Position numbers and translations under genes: made by a program. Shown piece after piece: positions 17,564-30,234 of a stretch of DNA of 64,000 nucleotides (within the stretch, counting starts at the first letter, position 1; each line of letters begins with the position of its first letter). Source of the stretch: Sorlinia euscelidii (lineage in GTDB: Bacteria; Pseudomonadota; Alphaproteobacteria; Acetobacterales; Acetobacteraceae); the NCBI RefSeq assembly GCF_036452155.1, contig NZ_JAWJZY010000002.1; one strand, given 5' to 3'. The notes under the pieces are model-generated. The model searched no databases. It saw only the letters and a list, made by a program, of their open reading frames with translations, and was not told the origin of the DNA.

Positions 17564-18202
17564 TCAGGGCGTCGCGCTCTGAACGGCCTGTTTTGCGGAA
17601 ACGGTGACAGTATGCGTCGCCTCGCCTGAGACGAGGTCAAGTGGGATCGGCTCTCTGAGGGGAAGGGACGCGTCGAACGATTCGATGACTTCCATATTAT
17701 CGCGTATCGGGTAGGCATGTGGCCCGATCAGAATCTGATGCCCCTCTGTCAGGCGCATGGGGCCAAGTTCCTCCCCGGCCTCGGAAGCGATGGTAATCCT
17801 ATCACCATGCATCAGAGTGGCGCAGGCGCGCAGGAAGCCGTCCGTCAAAAGCGAGAAATGTTCCCATTCACTCGGGTGCTCTGCATCCATGTGGATGTGG
17901 AAATTCGGCGTGCTCCGCATATATCGCGGGTGCGCGCCATCGTACGACAGGAATGTTGCGAGATTACCGGCGGAGATCTCGACTTTCATTTTCGGTAGCG
18001 GCATGGGCAGGGACACGGCTTTTTCAAGCATGGCCTCAAATCTCTCGGGCAATGGGTTTGGCGCGCGCAGAAAAATGCCCGGAACGCGCCCGGGCGCGGG
18101 GTTGATCGTGTTGAGATGATCCCGCAAAAGATCGAGATCAACAAAACGGCCAAAATAATCGAGCAACCAGTAACGTCGGAGGGAAAAGCCGAGATTCTGC
18201 AT
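17564..18202 (-). CDS. Protein of unknown function
   Basis: This is a 212-residue soluble-looking protein that I do not recognise. It starts at ATG 18202 with AAGGA 5 nt upstream. There is no signal peptide or membrane segment. It begins MQNLGFSLRRYWLLDYFGRF and contains a Pro-rich block (GRVPGIFLRAPNPLPERF), then PNFHIHMDAEHPSEWEHF with several His and Glu that could bind metal, and a beta-rich C-terminal half. The stop is 3 bp from the convergent photolyase stop. Composition is like the neighbouring genes, and codon usage gives no sign of transfer. Function cannot be assigned. Confidence 0.65.
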   Translation of the reverse strand: MQNLGFSLRRYWLLDYFGRFVDLDLLRDHLNTINPAPGRVPGIFLRAPNPLPERFEAMLEKAVSLPMPLPKMKVEISAGNLATFLSYDGAHPRYMRSTPNFHIHMDAEHPSEWEHFSLLTDGFLRACATLMHGDRITIASEAGEELGPMRLTEGHQILIGPHAYPIRDNMEVIESFDASLPLREPIPLDLVSGEATHTVTVSAKQAVQSATP

Positions 18203-18321
18203 GATCGTCCTTTTACCATCCACCTGATAACAGGCGGTCACGTCGGCCCGGCGGGCGGTCCAGACAATATCGGCGATTCAATTCTTGATGTTGTTTTGGA
18301 TAACGCAAACCATCTTCCGGC

Positions 18322-19410
18322 TCAAGCTGGCAGTTTGGCCAAAGCGAGGCATTTCCGCATCAGGCTCGGGAGGGCCTGATCGGGGAGATCCTCCATCGCG
18401 CACGGCACCGCATCGACAATCATCTCCGGCGTCATGAGGGGGGCGAGGCACGATGTCCTCGCGGCGTTCCATGAAGTGACTTCTACCTCATATACGTCAA
18501 GATAAAGGGTCAGGTGCGTAAATACATGTTTGACCCGCCCGAGATACAGCCATGGTCCGGCGGACGCACCTTTCTGCAGGCTATCAGGCGGCGCGGAAAC
18601 GGAAATCCAGTCACTTCCGGGGAGCGCCATCATCGCCGCGAGGAGCCCCTTATCCGGCCGTTTTCGCAATAAAACAGAGGGGCCCGGTCCGCGGATGATC
18701 AACGCCGTGCCATGGCTGTCGGGACGCTGTTTTTTAGGCGCTTTAACCGGGTAAGATTCAGCTTTTCCCTGTCGATGCGCGGCACAATCCTGCTGCCACG
18801 GACATAACATGCATTTCGGCCGTCGCGGCGTGCAGATTGTGGCACCTAGATCGAACAAAGCCTGCGCGAAATCGGACGCCCGCGCCTGCGCAGGCGCGTC
18901 GTCATTCAATGTCGCGGCGAGAGTGGCAAGGTGCTTCTTCCCGGCGGGGAGCGGCGTCCCGGCTGCAAAGAGCCGCGCCGTAACGCGCTCGACATTGCCG
19001 TCAACCGGGATGACCGGCACATTGAAGGCGATGGAGGCAATGGCCCGCGCCGTGTAGGGGCCAATGCCCGGCAGGGCTTCCAGAGCCGGGACGGTTTGGG
19101 GGAAAGCGCCGCGCGCCGCCAGTTCTTGCGCGCAAAGATGCAGGTTGCGCGCCCTGCTGTAATAGCCCAGCCCGGCCCAGGCCGCCATGACGTCATGCTG
19201 CGGTGCCGCGGCCAAAGCTTGAACCGAAGGGAAACGCGCGATAAACCTCAAAAAATAATCATGTACCGTCACAACCGTTGTTTGCTGCAGCATTATTTCG
19301 CTCAGCCAGACGTGATAGGGGTCCGATTTCTGCCCCGGCAAGGCGCGCCACGGCATGATGCGGCGGTGATGATCATACCAGAGCAGCAGTGAGGCAGCAG
19401 AGAAGGTCAC
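18322..19410 (-). CDS. mutY: A/G-specific adenine glycosylase
   Basis: MutY removes adenine mispaired with 8-oxoguanine. The 362-residue protein has Glu38 in WLSEIMLQQT and a helix-hairpin-helix LEALPGIGPYTARAI (111-124). Catalytic Asp137 is in VDGNVERV. The [4Fe-4S] ligands are Cys193, Cys200, Cys203 and Cys209 with the exact C-x6-C-x2-C-x5-C spacing. A C-terminal Nudix-like domain for 8-oxoG recognition follows from about residue 230. The start is GTG at 19410, since the family N-terminus begins right there. A much longer open reading upstream runs antisense through the divergent gene and is rejected. Its start lies only 9 nt from that gene's start. Confidence 0.94.
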   Translation of the reverse strand: MTFSAASLLLWYDHHRRIMPWRALPGQKSDPYHVWLSEIMLQQTTVVTVHDYFLRFIARFPSVQALAAAPQHDVMAAWAGLGYYSRARNLHLCAQELAARGAFPQTVPALEALPGIGPYTARAIASIAFNVPVIPVDGNVERVTARLFAAGTPLPAGKKHLATLAATLNDDAPAQARASDFAQALFDLGATICTPRRPKCMLCPWQQDCAAHRQGKAESYPVKAPKKQRPDSHGTALIIRGPGPSVLLRKRPDKGLLAAMMALPGSDWISVSAPPDSLQKGASAGPWLYLGRVKHVFTHLTLYLDVYEVEVTSWNAARTSCLAPLMTPEMIVDAVPCAMEDLPDQALPSLMRKCLALAKLPA

Positions 19411-19419
19411 ACGAGCGAT

Positions 19420-19983
19420 ATGAAGAAATCCGACACAGCGCGCAAGCCCAGGACGACCCGTCCCGCGCCCGGCCCGGTGGAAAAAGAGGCGCGGCGTGTT
19501 TTCGGCATGAGGGCGCTCGGCGCCTTGATTGATCCTGTCGCCCGCCCTGCCCTGAAACGCCGGCCCAGCCTCGCTGTGCAGATTATCCTCGATTGGCCAC
19601 ATATTGTCGGGCCTTCCTTGGCGCGAATGTCAACGCCAAGGAAATTGTCAGGCGGCACATTGACAATCGCCTGTGCCGGGCCTGTCGCGGTTGAGATGCA
19701 ATATCTGATTCCCCAACTCCTGGAACGCATCAATGGCTTGGCGGGTGGGGCGTCTGCACGCGGAGGTCGTCAATCCCCGCTACTTTTCAGGGACCAATCC
19801 TCGATCGTGACCCGGGTGCGAATCATTCATGATGCGGTTCTGGAAGAGGTTACTGAACGTCCAGCGCGCATACCGGCGGAGCCGATCACGATTGAAGAAG
19901 GTCATCATCAGCCGATCCAGGATGTATTGCAACGATTAGGGGGTCTTATCTCCGCGCGGGAACGCGATAAACCGCCTTCCTGA
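19420..19983 (+). CDS. DUF721/DciA-like protein
   Basis: This is a 187-residue basic protein with a disordered Lys/Arg/Pro-rich N-terminus (about 1-25). The DUF721 core runs from about 35 to 110 and includes AVQIILDWPHIVGPSLARMSTPRKL and LTIACAGPVAVEMQYL. DUF721 overlaps the DciA family, whose members help load the replicative helicase in bacteria lacking DnaC. The core matches, but the C-terminal half is divergent. A mutY-DUF721 divergent pair is a known arrangement in alphaproteobacteria. The ATG at 19420 is 9 nt from the divergent mutY GTG, so its promoter must lie within the mutY coding region or overlap it. Helicase-loading function is inferred from family only. Confidence 0.78.
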   Translation: MKKSDTARKPRTTRPAPGPVEKEARRVFGMRALGALIDPVARPALKRRPSLAVQIILDWPHIVGPSLARMSTPRKLSGGTLTIACAGPVAVEMQYLIPQLLERINGLAGGASARGGRQSPLLFRDQSSIVTRVRIIHDAVLEEVTERPARIPAEPITIEEGHHQPIQDVLQRLGGLISARERDKPPS

Positions 19984-20134
19984 AACGACATCCACTGGCG
20001 TAACCCGGCTTGATTCTCAGGGCCGCTTTGTGCGACTGCGTGCCGATATTCATAAATTTGAGTCGGGTTAATCCCGTCCGCGTCCAGGTCGATCGCTGCG
20101 ACCCGTCGATGCATCGTGAGAGGATTATAACAGG

Positions 20135-21076
20135 ATGAACGCGGAACCCATCGATATTCTTATCCTGGCGCCACAATTTGCCCATGCTCAGGCGCCCAGG
20201 ACGCATGAATATATCCTGCATGATTATGAATCCATTGAGGCTATCGGCGCGGCAGCGCACAGGATAAGGGGGCTCATCACAGATGGTGCGCGCGGCGCGC
20301 CGCGAGAACTTCTTGAGGCTCTACCGAATCTTGAAATCATCAGTGTCTGCGGCGTGGGCTATGATCGGATTGATCTGGAAACATGTCGCCGTCGACAGAT
20401 CAACGTCACGACGGCACGTGGGGTGCTTTCGGCCGACGTTGCGGATATGGCCCTTGCCCTGACATTGGGCGTTTTACGACGCGTCGTCGCTGCTGATCGC
20501 TTCGTCCGCGCGGGCGATTGGCGCCCGACGCATCATTTCCCGCTTTCCACGTCACTGAAAGGCAAGCGCATGGGCATTGTCGGGATGGGCGATATCGGCA
20601 TTGAAATCGCGCGGCGTGCGCAGGCTTTCAGGATGGAAGTCGGCTACCATAATCGTCGCATCAAAGAGGACAGCCCTTTTTCCTACCACCCCGACCTGAT
20701 CTCGATTGCCCGCTGGTCTGACGTGCTTGTCCTGTGCCTTCCCGGGGGAGACGCGACACGGCACGTGGTCAATAAGGACGTGCTGGATGCGCTGGGGCCT
20801 GACGGGTTTCTCATCAATGTAGCGCGTGGCTCCGTGATCGATGAGCCCGCCTTGATCTCGGCGCTTCAGGAACGGCGGATCAAAGGGGCAGGGCTGGACG
20901 TCTTCGCCGATGAGCCGCATGTGCCGCCGACTCTGAAATCATGTGACAACGTTGTTCTGCAACCGCATATCGCCTCCGCCACGCGGGAGACACGGGCTGA
21001 GATGGCGGCGCTCGTTTTCCGAAACCTCGACGCGCAATTCGCTGCGCGCCCTTTACTGACGCCACTCGCCTTTTGA
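20135..21076 (+). CDS. D-2-hydroxyacid dehydrogenase (glyoxylate/hydroxypyruvate or 2-ketogluconate reductase type)
   Basis: This NAD(P)-dependent oxidoreductase reduces a 2-keto acid to a D-2-hydroxy acid. The 313-residue protein has the Rossmann motif GMGDIG at 150-155. The catalytic set is Arg231 (NVARGS), Glu260 (FADEP) and His278 (LQPHIAS). Residues NRR after the second strand favour NADP over NAD. Acetic acid bacteria have related 2-ketogluconate and glyoxylate reductases, and the sequence alone does not separate these options. It sits alone, 150 bp after the DUF721 gene. The start ATG 20135 follows GAGAGGA at a reasonable distance. Confidence 0.9.
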   Translation: MNAEPIDILILAPQFAHAQAPRTHEYILHDYESIEAIGAAAHRIRGLITDGARGAPRELLEALPNLEIISVCGVGYDRIDLETCRRRQINVTTARGVLSADVADMALALTLGVLRRVVAADRFVRAGDWRPTHHFPLSTSLKGKRMGIVGMGDIGIEIARRAQAFRMEVGYHNRRIKEDSPFSYHPDLISIARWSDVLVLCLPGGDATRHVVNKDVLDALGPDGFLINVARGSVIDEPALISALQERRIKGAGLDVFADEPHVPPTLKSCDNVVLQPHIASATRETRAEMAALVFRNLDAQFAARPLLTPLAF

Positions 21077-21262
21077 GCTGTCGGGACGTGCGGCCGTGTC
21101 GCGCCTTGTCACGTTTCGTGATTCGCGCGTTAAACCGTACTGTAACGTTTCGGCGTTCACGCTTGCGACAGTGTTTATCCGGTTCACAAGCGTTTCTGCG
21201 CGTCGGTTAAGGGGAGAGAACCACCTATTTCGGTATAAATCTCGTTTTTCCCTTGACGATAT

Positions 21263-21275
21263 CGCGATTTTCGCG
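21263..21275. repeat. Short perfect inverted repeat upstream of the tagatose operon
   Basis: CGCGA-TTT-TCGCG forms a perfect 5 bp inverted repeat 71-83 bp before the kinase start and directly after a TTGACG hexamer (21253-21258). It could be an operator for a local regulator, but no regulator gene is adjacent and chance is not excluded. Confidence 0.25.
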
Positions 21276-21345
21276 GTCGTACTCTTCGTTTGCCGTTAAA
21301 ACAGGCTTAGTATTTCGGGCTGATGCGTTACGGAGATATGGCGGT

Positions 21346-22302
21346 ATGAGCACGCGGGGGAAGATCATCACATTCGGCGAGATCCTCGTCGAAATTGTCG
21401 CGGACACGGTGGGTGTCGGCTTCCAGGAAACGATGGGTTTGCGTGGGCCATTCCCTTCCGGTGCACCCGCGATTTTTATTGATCAGGTGGCGCATCTCGA
21501 AGTGCCCTGCGGCATTATCTCCTGCGTCGGGGACGATGATTTCGGGCGATTAAATATCGCGCGCCTCGAGCGCGACGGTGTCGATGTCTCTGCCATCGCA
21601 TTTTCCCCCAATCTCACGACAGGCAGTGCTTTCGTCCGTTATCGTCCCGATGGATCGCGGGATTTCGTCTATAATATTCGTGGCGGCGCCTGTTCGGAAA
21701 CGCGACTGACAGCGGCAGCGCATCACCTGCTTGATCAGACCGCGCATTTCCACCTCATGGGCTCGTCACTCTTTTCCCCGATCATGATTGAGGAAGCGAT
21801 GATTGCCGTGCAGAAAGTGCGGGAGAAAGGCGGCAAGGTTTCCTTTGATCCGAATATACGTAAGGAGATGCTATGCGCCCCCGGAATGCGCGGCGCCATG
21901 CTGAATATCCTGAAATGCTGCGATCTTTTCCTCCCCAGCGGCAATGAGCTGGTGGCCCTCACCGACGCCACGGATGAGGAAGGCGCTATTGAAGAAATCT
22001 TCCGCCTCGGCGTGTCGGAGGTCATCCTCAAAAAAGGGGGAGAGGGCTGCGTTTTCTTCAGCCGTGACCAGCGCATTGCCGTCCCGGCCTTTCCGGTTGC
22101 GGAAATAGACCCGACCGGCGCTGGCGATTGTTTCGGCGCGACTTATGTCGCCTGCCGCTATCTCGGCAAGTCAGTTGAAACGAGCCTGCGTTATGCTTCC
22201 GCCAGCGGTGCCCTCGCCGTGTCCGTGCTCGGACCGATGGAAGGGCGCGCTGATTTCGCGGCGCTGGACGCTTTTATTGGAGAAAAAGGGGTAAGCGTAT
22301 GA
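21346..22302 (+). CDS. PfkB-family carbohydrate kinase, probable D-tagatose kinase
   Basis: This is a ribokinase-fold sugar kinase of 318 residues. The N-terminus ITFGEILVEIV is typical for the family. The C-terminal signature DPTGAGDCFGATYV (255-268) carries the anion hole GAGD and the catalytic base Asp261. Together with a GatZ-like protein and a short-chain polyol dehydrogenase in one operon, the best guess is phosphorylation of D-tagatose to tagatose 6-phosphate. The kinase alone could equally use fructose or another ketose. The start is ATG at 21346 with GGAG about 10 nt upstream. The stop overlaps the GatZ-like start by 4 nt, indicating coupled translation. Confidence 0.85.
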   Translation: MSTRGKIITFGEILVEIVADTVGVGFQETMGLRGPFPSGAPAIFIDQVAHLEVPCGIISCVGDDDFGRLNIARLERDGVDVSAIAFSPNLTTGSAFVRYRPDGSRDFVYNIRGGACSETRLTAAAHHLLDQTAHFHLMGSSLFSPIMIEEAMIAVQKVREKGGKVSFDPNIRKEMLCAPGMRGAMLNILKCCDLFLPSGNELVALTDATDEEGAIEEIFRLGVSEVILKKGGEGCVFFSRDQRIAVPAFPVAEIDPTGAGDCFGATYVACRYLGKSVETSLRYASASGALAVSVLGPMEGRADFAALDAFIGEKGVSV

Positions 22303-23567
22303 CTGACAATCCTCTGACAAATCTTCGCGCATCCTATGATGCCGGTAAGGCTCAGGGCATCGTTTCCGTCTGTTCCGCGCATCCGATCGTCATTGAAGCG
22401 GCCCTGGCCCGCGCGGCGCGACGACGAACCATGGCGTTGATTGAAGCGACCTGTAACCAGGTGAACCAGGATGGTGGCTATACGGGCATGACGCCAGCCG
22501 ATTTCCGGCGCTATGTCCTCGACATCGCCGACCGCGTGGGGCTTCCACATGACCGCGTGATACTGGGTGGAGACCATCTCGGCCCCAATCCATGGAAAAA
22601 TCTGCCGCCTGACGAGGCCATGCAGAAAGCCTGCGACATGATCGCCGCTTACGCTGAGGCCGGTTTCGTGAAACTCCACCTTGATGCCAGTATGGGTTGC
22701 GCGGGTGAGGCCGCCCATTTGCCCGATGATATCGTCGCTGAACGGGCTGTCATGATGGCGGCGCGGGCGGAGGCCCATGCGAAAATCCCGCCCGTCTATA
22801 TTATCGGGACGGAGATCCCGACGCCGGGCGGCGCGACGGAAGCGCTTGACCATCTCGCCCCGACGACGCCGGAATCGGTGCAGGCGACGTACCGCGTCCA
22901 TAAAGCGTCTTTTCAGGCGCAAATCCCTCAGGCCTGGGCGCGCGTGATCGGGATTGTAGTGCAACCGGGCGTTGAATTCGGCCATGATGATATTGTTTTC
23001 TATGATCGCGGCAAGGCAACGCGCCTGATTCGTGCGCTCGGCAACATGCAAGGCCCGATTTACGAGGCGCATTCAACAGATTATCAGCCTGAAACCGCGC
23101 TGTCACAACTGGTGACGGATGGTTTCTGCATCCTTAAAGTCGGGCCGGCACTGACCTTCGCGCTGCGGGAGGCGCTGTACGGGCTCGACGACATTGCGCA
23201 AATTCTCGACCCTGCCCGCGTCAGCCTCAGGGACATCATGGAAGACATCATGTGCGAGAAGCCCGTTTATTGGCGCGATCATTATGGTGATGACCCCGGG
23301 GCGCAACGTATTTTACGTCATTTCAGTTATAGCGATCGCATTCGCTATTACTGGCCAATGCCCATGGCGGAGAAAGCTGTCGATGCCCTGTTGAAAAGTT
23401 TTGATGGTCAGGCTTTGCCAGAAACGCTGGTGAGCCAGTATCTCCCACGTTTCTACGGTCGTATCATTGATGGCTCTCTGTCCAATGACGCGCAGGCTAT
23501 CCTGATCCAATCCGTCCAGGACGTCCTCGACCTTTACGGGCGGGCGGCGCGCGATTCACACAATTAG
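22299..23567 (+). CDS. GatZ/KbaZ-like protein, possible tagatose-6-phosphate 4-epimerase
   Basis: This 422-residue TIM-barrel protein belongs to the GatZ/KbaZ family, long annotated as the non-catalytic subunit of class II tagatose-bisphosphate aldolase. Visible landmarks are IVSVCSAHPIVIEAAL, ATCNQVNQDGGYTGM, GGDHLGPNPW, LHLDASMGCAGE, YIIGTEIPTPGG and EAHSTDYQP. No catalytic aldolase subunit (GatY/KbaY) is nearby. In Agrobacterium, stand-alone GatZ homologues next to a tagatose kinase have been reported to act as D-tagatose 6-phosphate 4-epimerases giving fructose 6-phosphate, and the same role is inferred here. It overlaps the kinase by 4 nt and precedes the dehydrogenase by 11 nt. Confidence 0.87.
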   Translation: MTDNPLTNLRASYDAGKAQGIVSVCSAHPIVIEAALARAARRRTMALIEATCNQVNQDGGYTGMTPADFRRYVLDIADRVGLPHDRVILGGDHLGPNPWKNLPPDEAMQKACDMIAAYAEAGFVKLHLDASMGCAGEAAHLPDDIVAERAVMMAARAEAHAKIPPVYIIGTEIPTPGGATEALDHLAPTTPESVQATYRVHKASFQAQIPQAWARVIGIVVQPGVEFGHDDIVFYDRGKATRLIRALGNMQGPIYEAHSTDYQPETALSQLVTDGFCILKVGPALTFALREALYGLDDIAQILDPARVSLRDIMEDIMCEKPVYWRDHYGDDPGAQRILRHFSYSDRIRYYWPMPMAEKAVDALLKSFDGQALPETLVSQYLPRFYGRIIDGSLSNDAQAILIQSVQDVLDLYGRAARDSHN

Positions 23568-23578
23568 AGGCTCATAAC

Positions 23579-24361
23579 ATGTCGTCATCTCGTCAGCTTG
23601 AAGGTCAGATCGTGCTTATCACCGGTGCAGCGCGCGGCATCGGACGCGCCGTCGCGCAGCGTTATGCGCAGGAGGGGGCGAAACTCGTCATCGGCGACAT
23701 TAACGAGAGCGCCGCGCAGGAAGCGGCGCGCGCATTGGGTGAAGGGCACCTTGGCCTGAAGCTGGATGTAACGCAGCAGGCTTCCATCGATGAGGTCGTG
23801 GCGCGGATTGTCAAAGAATATGGTCATATTGACATATTGGTGAATAATGCAGGGGTATTCGACCTCGCACCGACGGTCGAAATCACGCGGGAGAGCTATC
23901 GAAGGGTTTTCTCGATCAATGTCGAGGGGCTTCTTTTTACGCTCCAGGCCGTTGCACGTCAGATGATCGCGCAGGGCCGGGGCGGCAAAATCATCAATCT
24001 CGCCTCGCAGGCTGGTCGTCGGGGTGAACCTCTGGTGGCAATCTATTGTGCTTCAAAAGCCGCTGTCATCTCCATCACCCAAAGCACAGGTCTCGACCTG
24101 ATCAAGCACGGCATCAACGTCAATGCCGTGGCGCCGGGCGTCGTGGATGGTGAGCATTGGGATGATGTTGATCGCCGTTTTGCGCAATATGAAAATCGGC
24201 AACCGGGTGAAAAGAAGAAGCTGGTCGGTGAGGCCGTGCCGATCGGACGCATGGCGCGCCCGGAGGAGTTGAGCGGCCTCTTCGTTTTTCTCGCTTCACG
24301 CGATGCGGATTATATCGTCGCACAGACTTATAATGTCGACGGCGGAAACTGGATGAGCTGA
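23579..24361 (+). CDS. Short-chain polyol dehydrogenase (sorbitol/galactitol 2-dehydrogenase type)
   Basis: This is a classical SDR of 260 residues. It has the cofactor motif TGAARGIG (15-22), an acidic Asp after strand 2 (VIGDINES, which favours NAD), NNAG, and the catalytic triad Ser143, Tyr156 and Lys160 (YCASK). The segment VAPGVVDGEHWDDVDRRFA and the C-terminus DADYIVAQTYNVDGGNWMS are typical of the sorbitol dehydrogenase/galactitol dehydrogenase branch. It would oxidise a hexitol to the ketose used by the kinase in the same operon. The operon in this window has no transporter or regulator. Confidence 0.86.
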   Translation: MSSSRQLEGQIVLITGAARGIGRAVAQRYAQEGAKLVIGDINESAAQEAARALGEGHLGLKLDVTQQASIDEVVARIVKEYGHIDILVNNAGVFDLAPTVEITRESYRRVFSINVEGLLFTLQAVARQMIAQGRGGKIINLASQAGRRGEPLVAIYCASKAAVISITQSTGLDLIKHGINVNAVAPGVVDGEHWDDVDRRFAQYENRQPGEKKKLVGEAVPIGRMARPEELSGLFVFLASRDADYIVAQTYNVDGGNWMS

Positions 24362-24522
24362 GGCCCTGTCTCGGCAACACAGCGTCAGGGTCTTGCCGGG
24401 AGTGTGTCCGATTCATCGGAGGGATGCGCTCCCGGATAAAAATTTTCCGTAAAATAAATGGCCGTTTTCTGCCGAATTTCTGAAGAAGTTTCCGAGGTGA
24501 CGTTTTTTCTTAAATTTTCTCA

Positions 24523-24550
24523 TTGACGGTTTCGTCGGCGATCCTCTAAA
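24523..24550 (+). promoter_or_regulatory. Candidate rRNA operon promoter
   Basis: TTGACG (24523-24528) is followed after 16 nt by TCTAAA (24545-24550), and transcription would start about 200 nt before 16S rRNA. An AT-rich block (TTTTTTCTTAAATTTTCT) directly upstream resembles an UP element. A GC-rich discriminator-like segment (AGGCGC) follows the -10. Confidence 0.6.
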
Positions 24551-24589
24551 AGGCGCTTCACCGCTGAGGCTTTAAGGGTTTTAGTGTTT

Positions 24590-24601
24590 TGTTCTTTGAC
24601 A
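24590..24601 (+). promoter_or_regulatory. boxA-like antitermination site in the 16S leader
   Basis: TGTTCTTTGACA closely resembles the boxA consensus TGCTCTTTAACA and lies in the leader about 160 nt before 16S. It should load Nus factors to prevent Rho-dependent termination in the rRNA operon. Confidence 0.65.
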
Positions 24602-24760
24602 ATTTAATAGAGAGAAGAGAAGGGATATGTTGGCGGCGTTTTATTAGTCTGTTTGATATAGGCTAAGGAGCTGTTGGCGTATTTTTTAATAGAACTACGA
24701 CGTCGGTTTTTTTGTTTTATATTGAGCTGTTAATGTTAGCAGTTTAATACTGTTAGGGTT

Positions 24761-26250
<1,490 letters not shown>

Positions 26251-26387
26251 AAGGAACGATGATGAGTATATGTGTTGGTGAGAGCTGATGGATATATTTG
26301 CATTGTTTTAAGACAAAGCCCTGTTTTTGATAAAGCAGGCGATGGCTGATAAGGCGCCGTCAACATATCCCTTTTTTACGATGTTAT

Positions 26388-26464
<77 letters not shown>

Positions 26465-26499
26465 TTATTTCCGGGTTGAGAGATCTGGGGATGATTTTG

Positions 26500-26575
26500 G
26501 GGGGCGTAGCTCAGTTGGTAGAGCACCTGCTTTGCAAGCAGGGGGTTGTCGGTTCGATCCCGTCCGCCTCCACCA
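26500..26575 (+). tRNA. trnA: tRNA-Ala (TGC)
   Basis: A 76 nt cloverleaf has the acceptor GGGGGCG pairing with CGCCTCC (one G-U pair), anticodon loop TTTGCAA (anticodon TGC), T arm GGTTCGATCC and encoded CCA. It lies 35 nt after tRNA-Ile in the rRNA spacer. Confidence 0.97.
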
Positions 26576-26918
26576 CATTTGTGGTGATAACATTGTAATG
26601 AAGAGGGTTTTCAAGTTTGCTGCGCGGGACATTTTTCTGCGTGAGCGATGTTTGATCTTTGTCAGAGTGAATAGGTTGGTGCACTTTCTGTGTGCTGTTG
26701 GTTTCCGGGTTGGTCTGACCCGTGGAGAAGCCTTTGCGTGATGCTGATGTTTAACATTGGTATTGTGAGGGGTTTTAAAGCGATAAGGGAGCTGACATTT
26801 GGCATACAGAGAGTGAGAAGAAAGATTAGAATGATAGAGAGATACGCGGATGCTGCATTTTCTCTACGGAGTAACGCTGCACGTGAGACGTGTGGATGGT
26901 TGCTGTGTATGTGTAGCA
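26576..26918 (+). other. Second half of the 16S-23S spacer
   Basis: This is transcribed spacer with no gene. TGATCTTTGTCA at 26653-26664 is a boxA-like sequence in the expected place before 23S rRNA. A 77-codon open frame crossing 26690-26923 has no ribosome binding site or recognisable content. The last bases before 23S pair with those after it (GTGAGTATGAGAAGGGC with GCCCTTATTACTCAC), forming the processing stem. Confidence 0.6.
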
Positions 26919-29652
<2,734 letters not shown>

Positions 29653-29822
29653 ATCAACGCCGCTCTCCCTCACAGGAAAGCAGCATGCACATACATAGCA
29701 GTCATCCACGCATCCAAAGCGTCTCTCTCATCTCATTCCACCCCTTCTCCTCATCCCGTCCCGCTCATTAAGCAGGACAGGGCATGCACCAGCCTCTCCA
29801 CCCTGCAAAGGGTGGGCCAGAT

Positions 29823-29940
29823 GACCTGGTGGCCATGGCGGGAGACTTCCACCCGATCCCTTCCCGAACTCGGCCGTGAAACGCCCCAGCGCCTATGATA
29901 CTGCAGCTTAAGCTGCGGAAAAGTCGGTCGCCGCCAGGTC
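29823..29940 (+). rRNA. rrf: 5S ribosomal RNA
   Basis: The gene is about 118 nt. Its terminal helix joins ACCTGGTGGC with GCCGCCAGGTC. The internal loop sequence CCCGATCCCTTCCCGAACTC is typical of alphaproteobacterial 5S. It follows 23S by about 170 nt of spacer. Confidence 0.95.
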
Positions 29941-30001
29941 TCCTGACCCACCCACATCAAACCGATATCCTCAGGGGATCATTCCAATCATCCCCCACCA
30001 T

Positions 30002-30078
<77 letters not shown>

Positions 30079-30164
30079 TCTTAATAACACCCCCACTTCA
30101 TACGCCTCACGCGCCTCAAACAGGCCGCTCTCTCGCGTCCTCAGCTCCCCCCATCGCATCACAT

Positions 30165-30212
30165 TAAAAAACCCCGCCCACCGCCTCGAGACCCCAAAGC
30201 GGCAGGCAGGGG
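30165..30212 (-). terminator. Rho-independent terminator of yceI
   Basis: On the minus strand, CCCC-t-GCCTGCCGC pairs with GCGGTGGGC-GGGG (13 bp including two G-U pairs and one bulged base). The loop is 14 nt, and the stem is followed by seven T residues. It is 23 nt after the yceI stop. The same hairpin could help stop transcription leaving the convergent rRNA operon, although there is no T tract on that side. Confidence 0.8.
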
Positions 30213-30234
30213 CGTCTCGGTCCAGACCGACGTT

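Noticed and set aside
24596..24625. TTGACA in the rRNA leader as a promoter -35
   Set aside because: The hexamer is part of TGTTCTTTGACA, which matches boxA better, and no -10 element follows at 16-18 nt.
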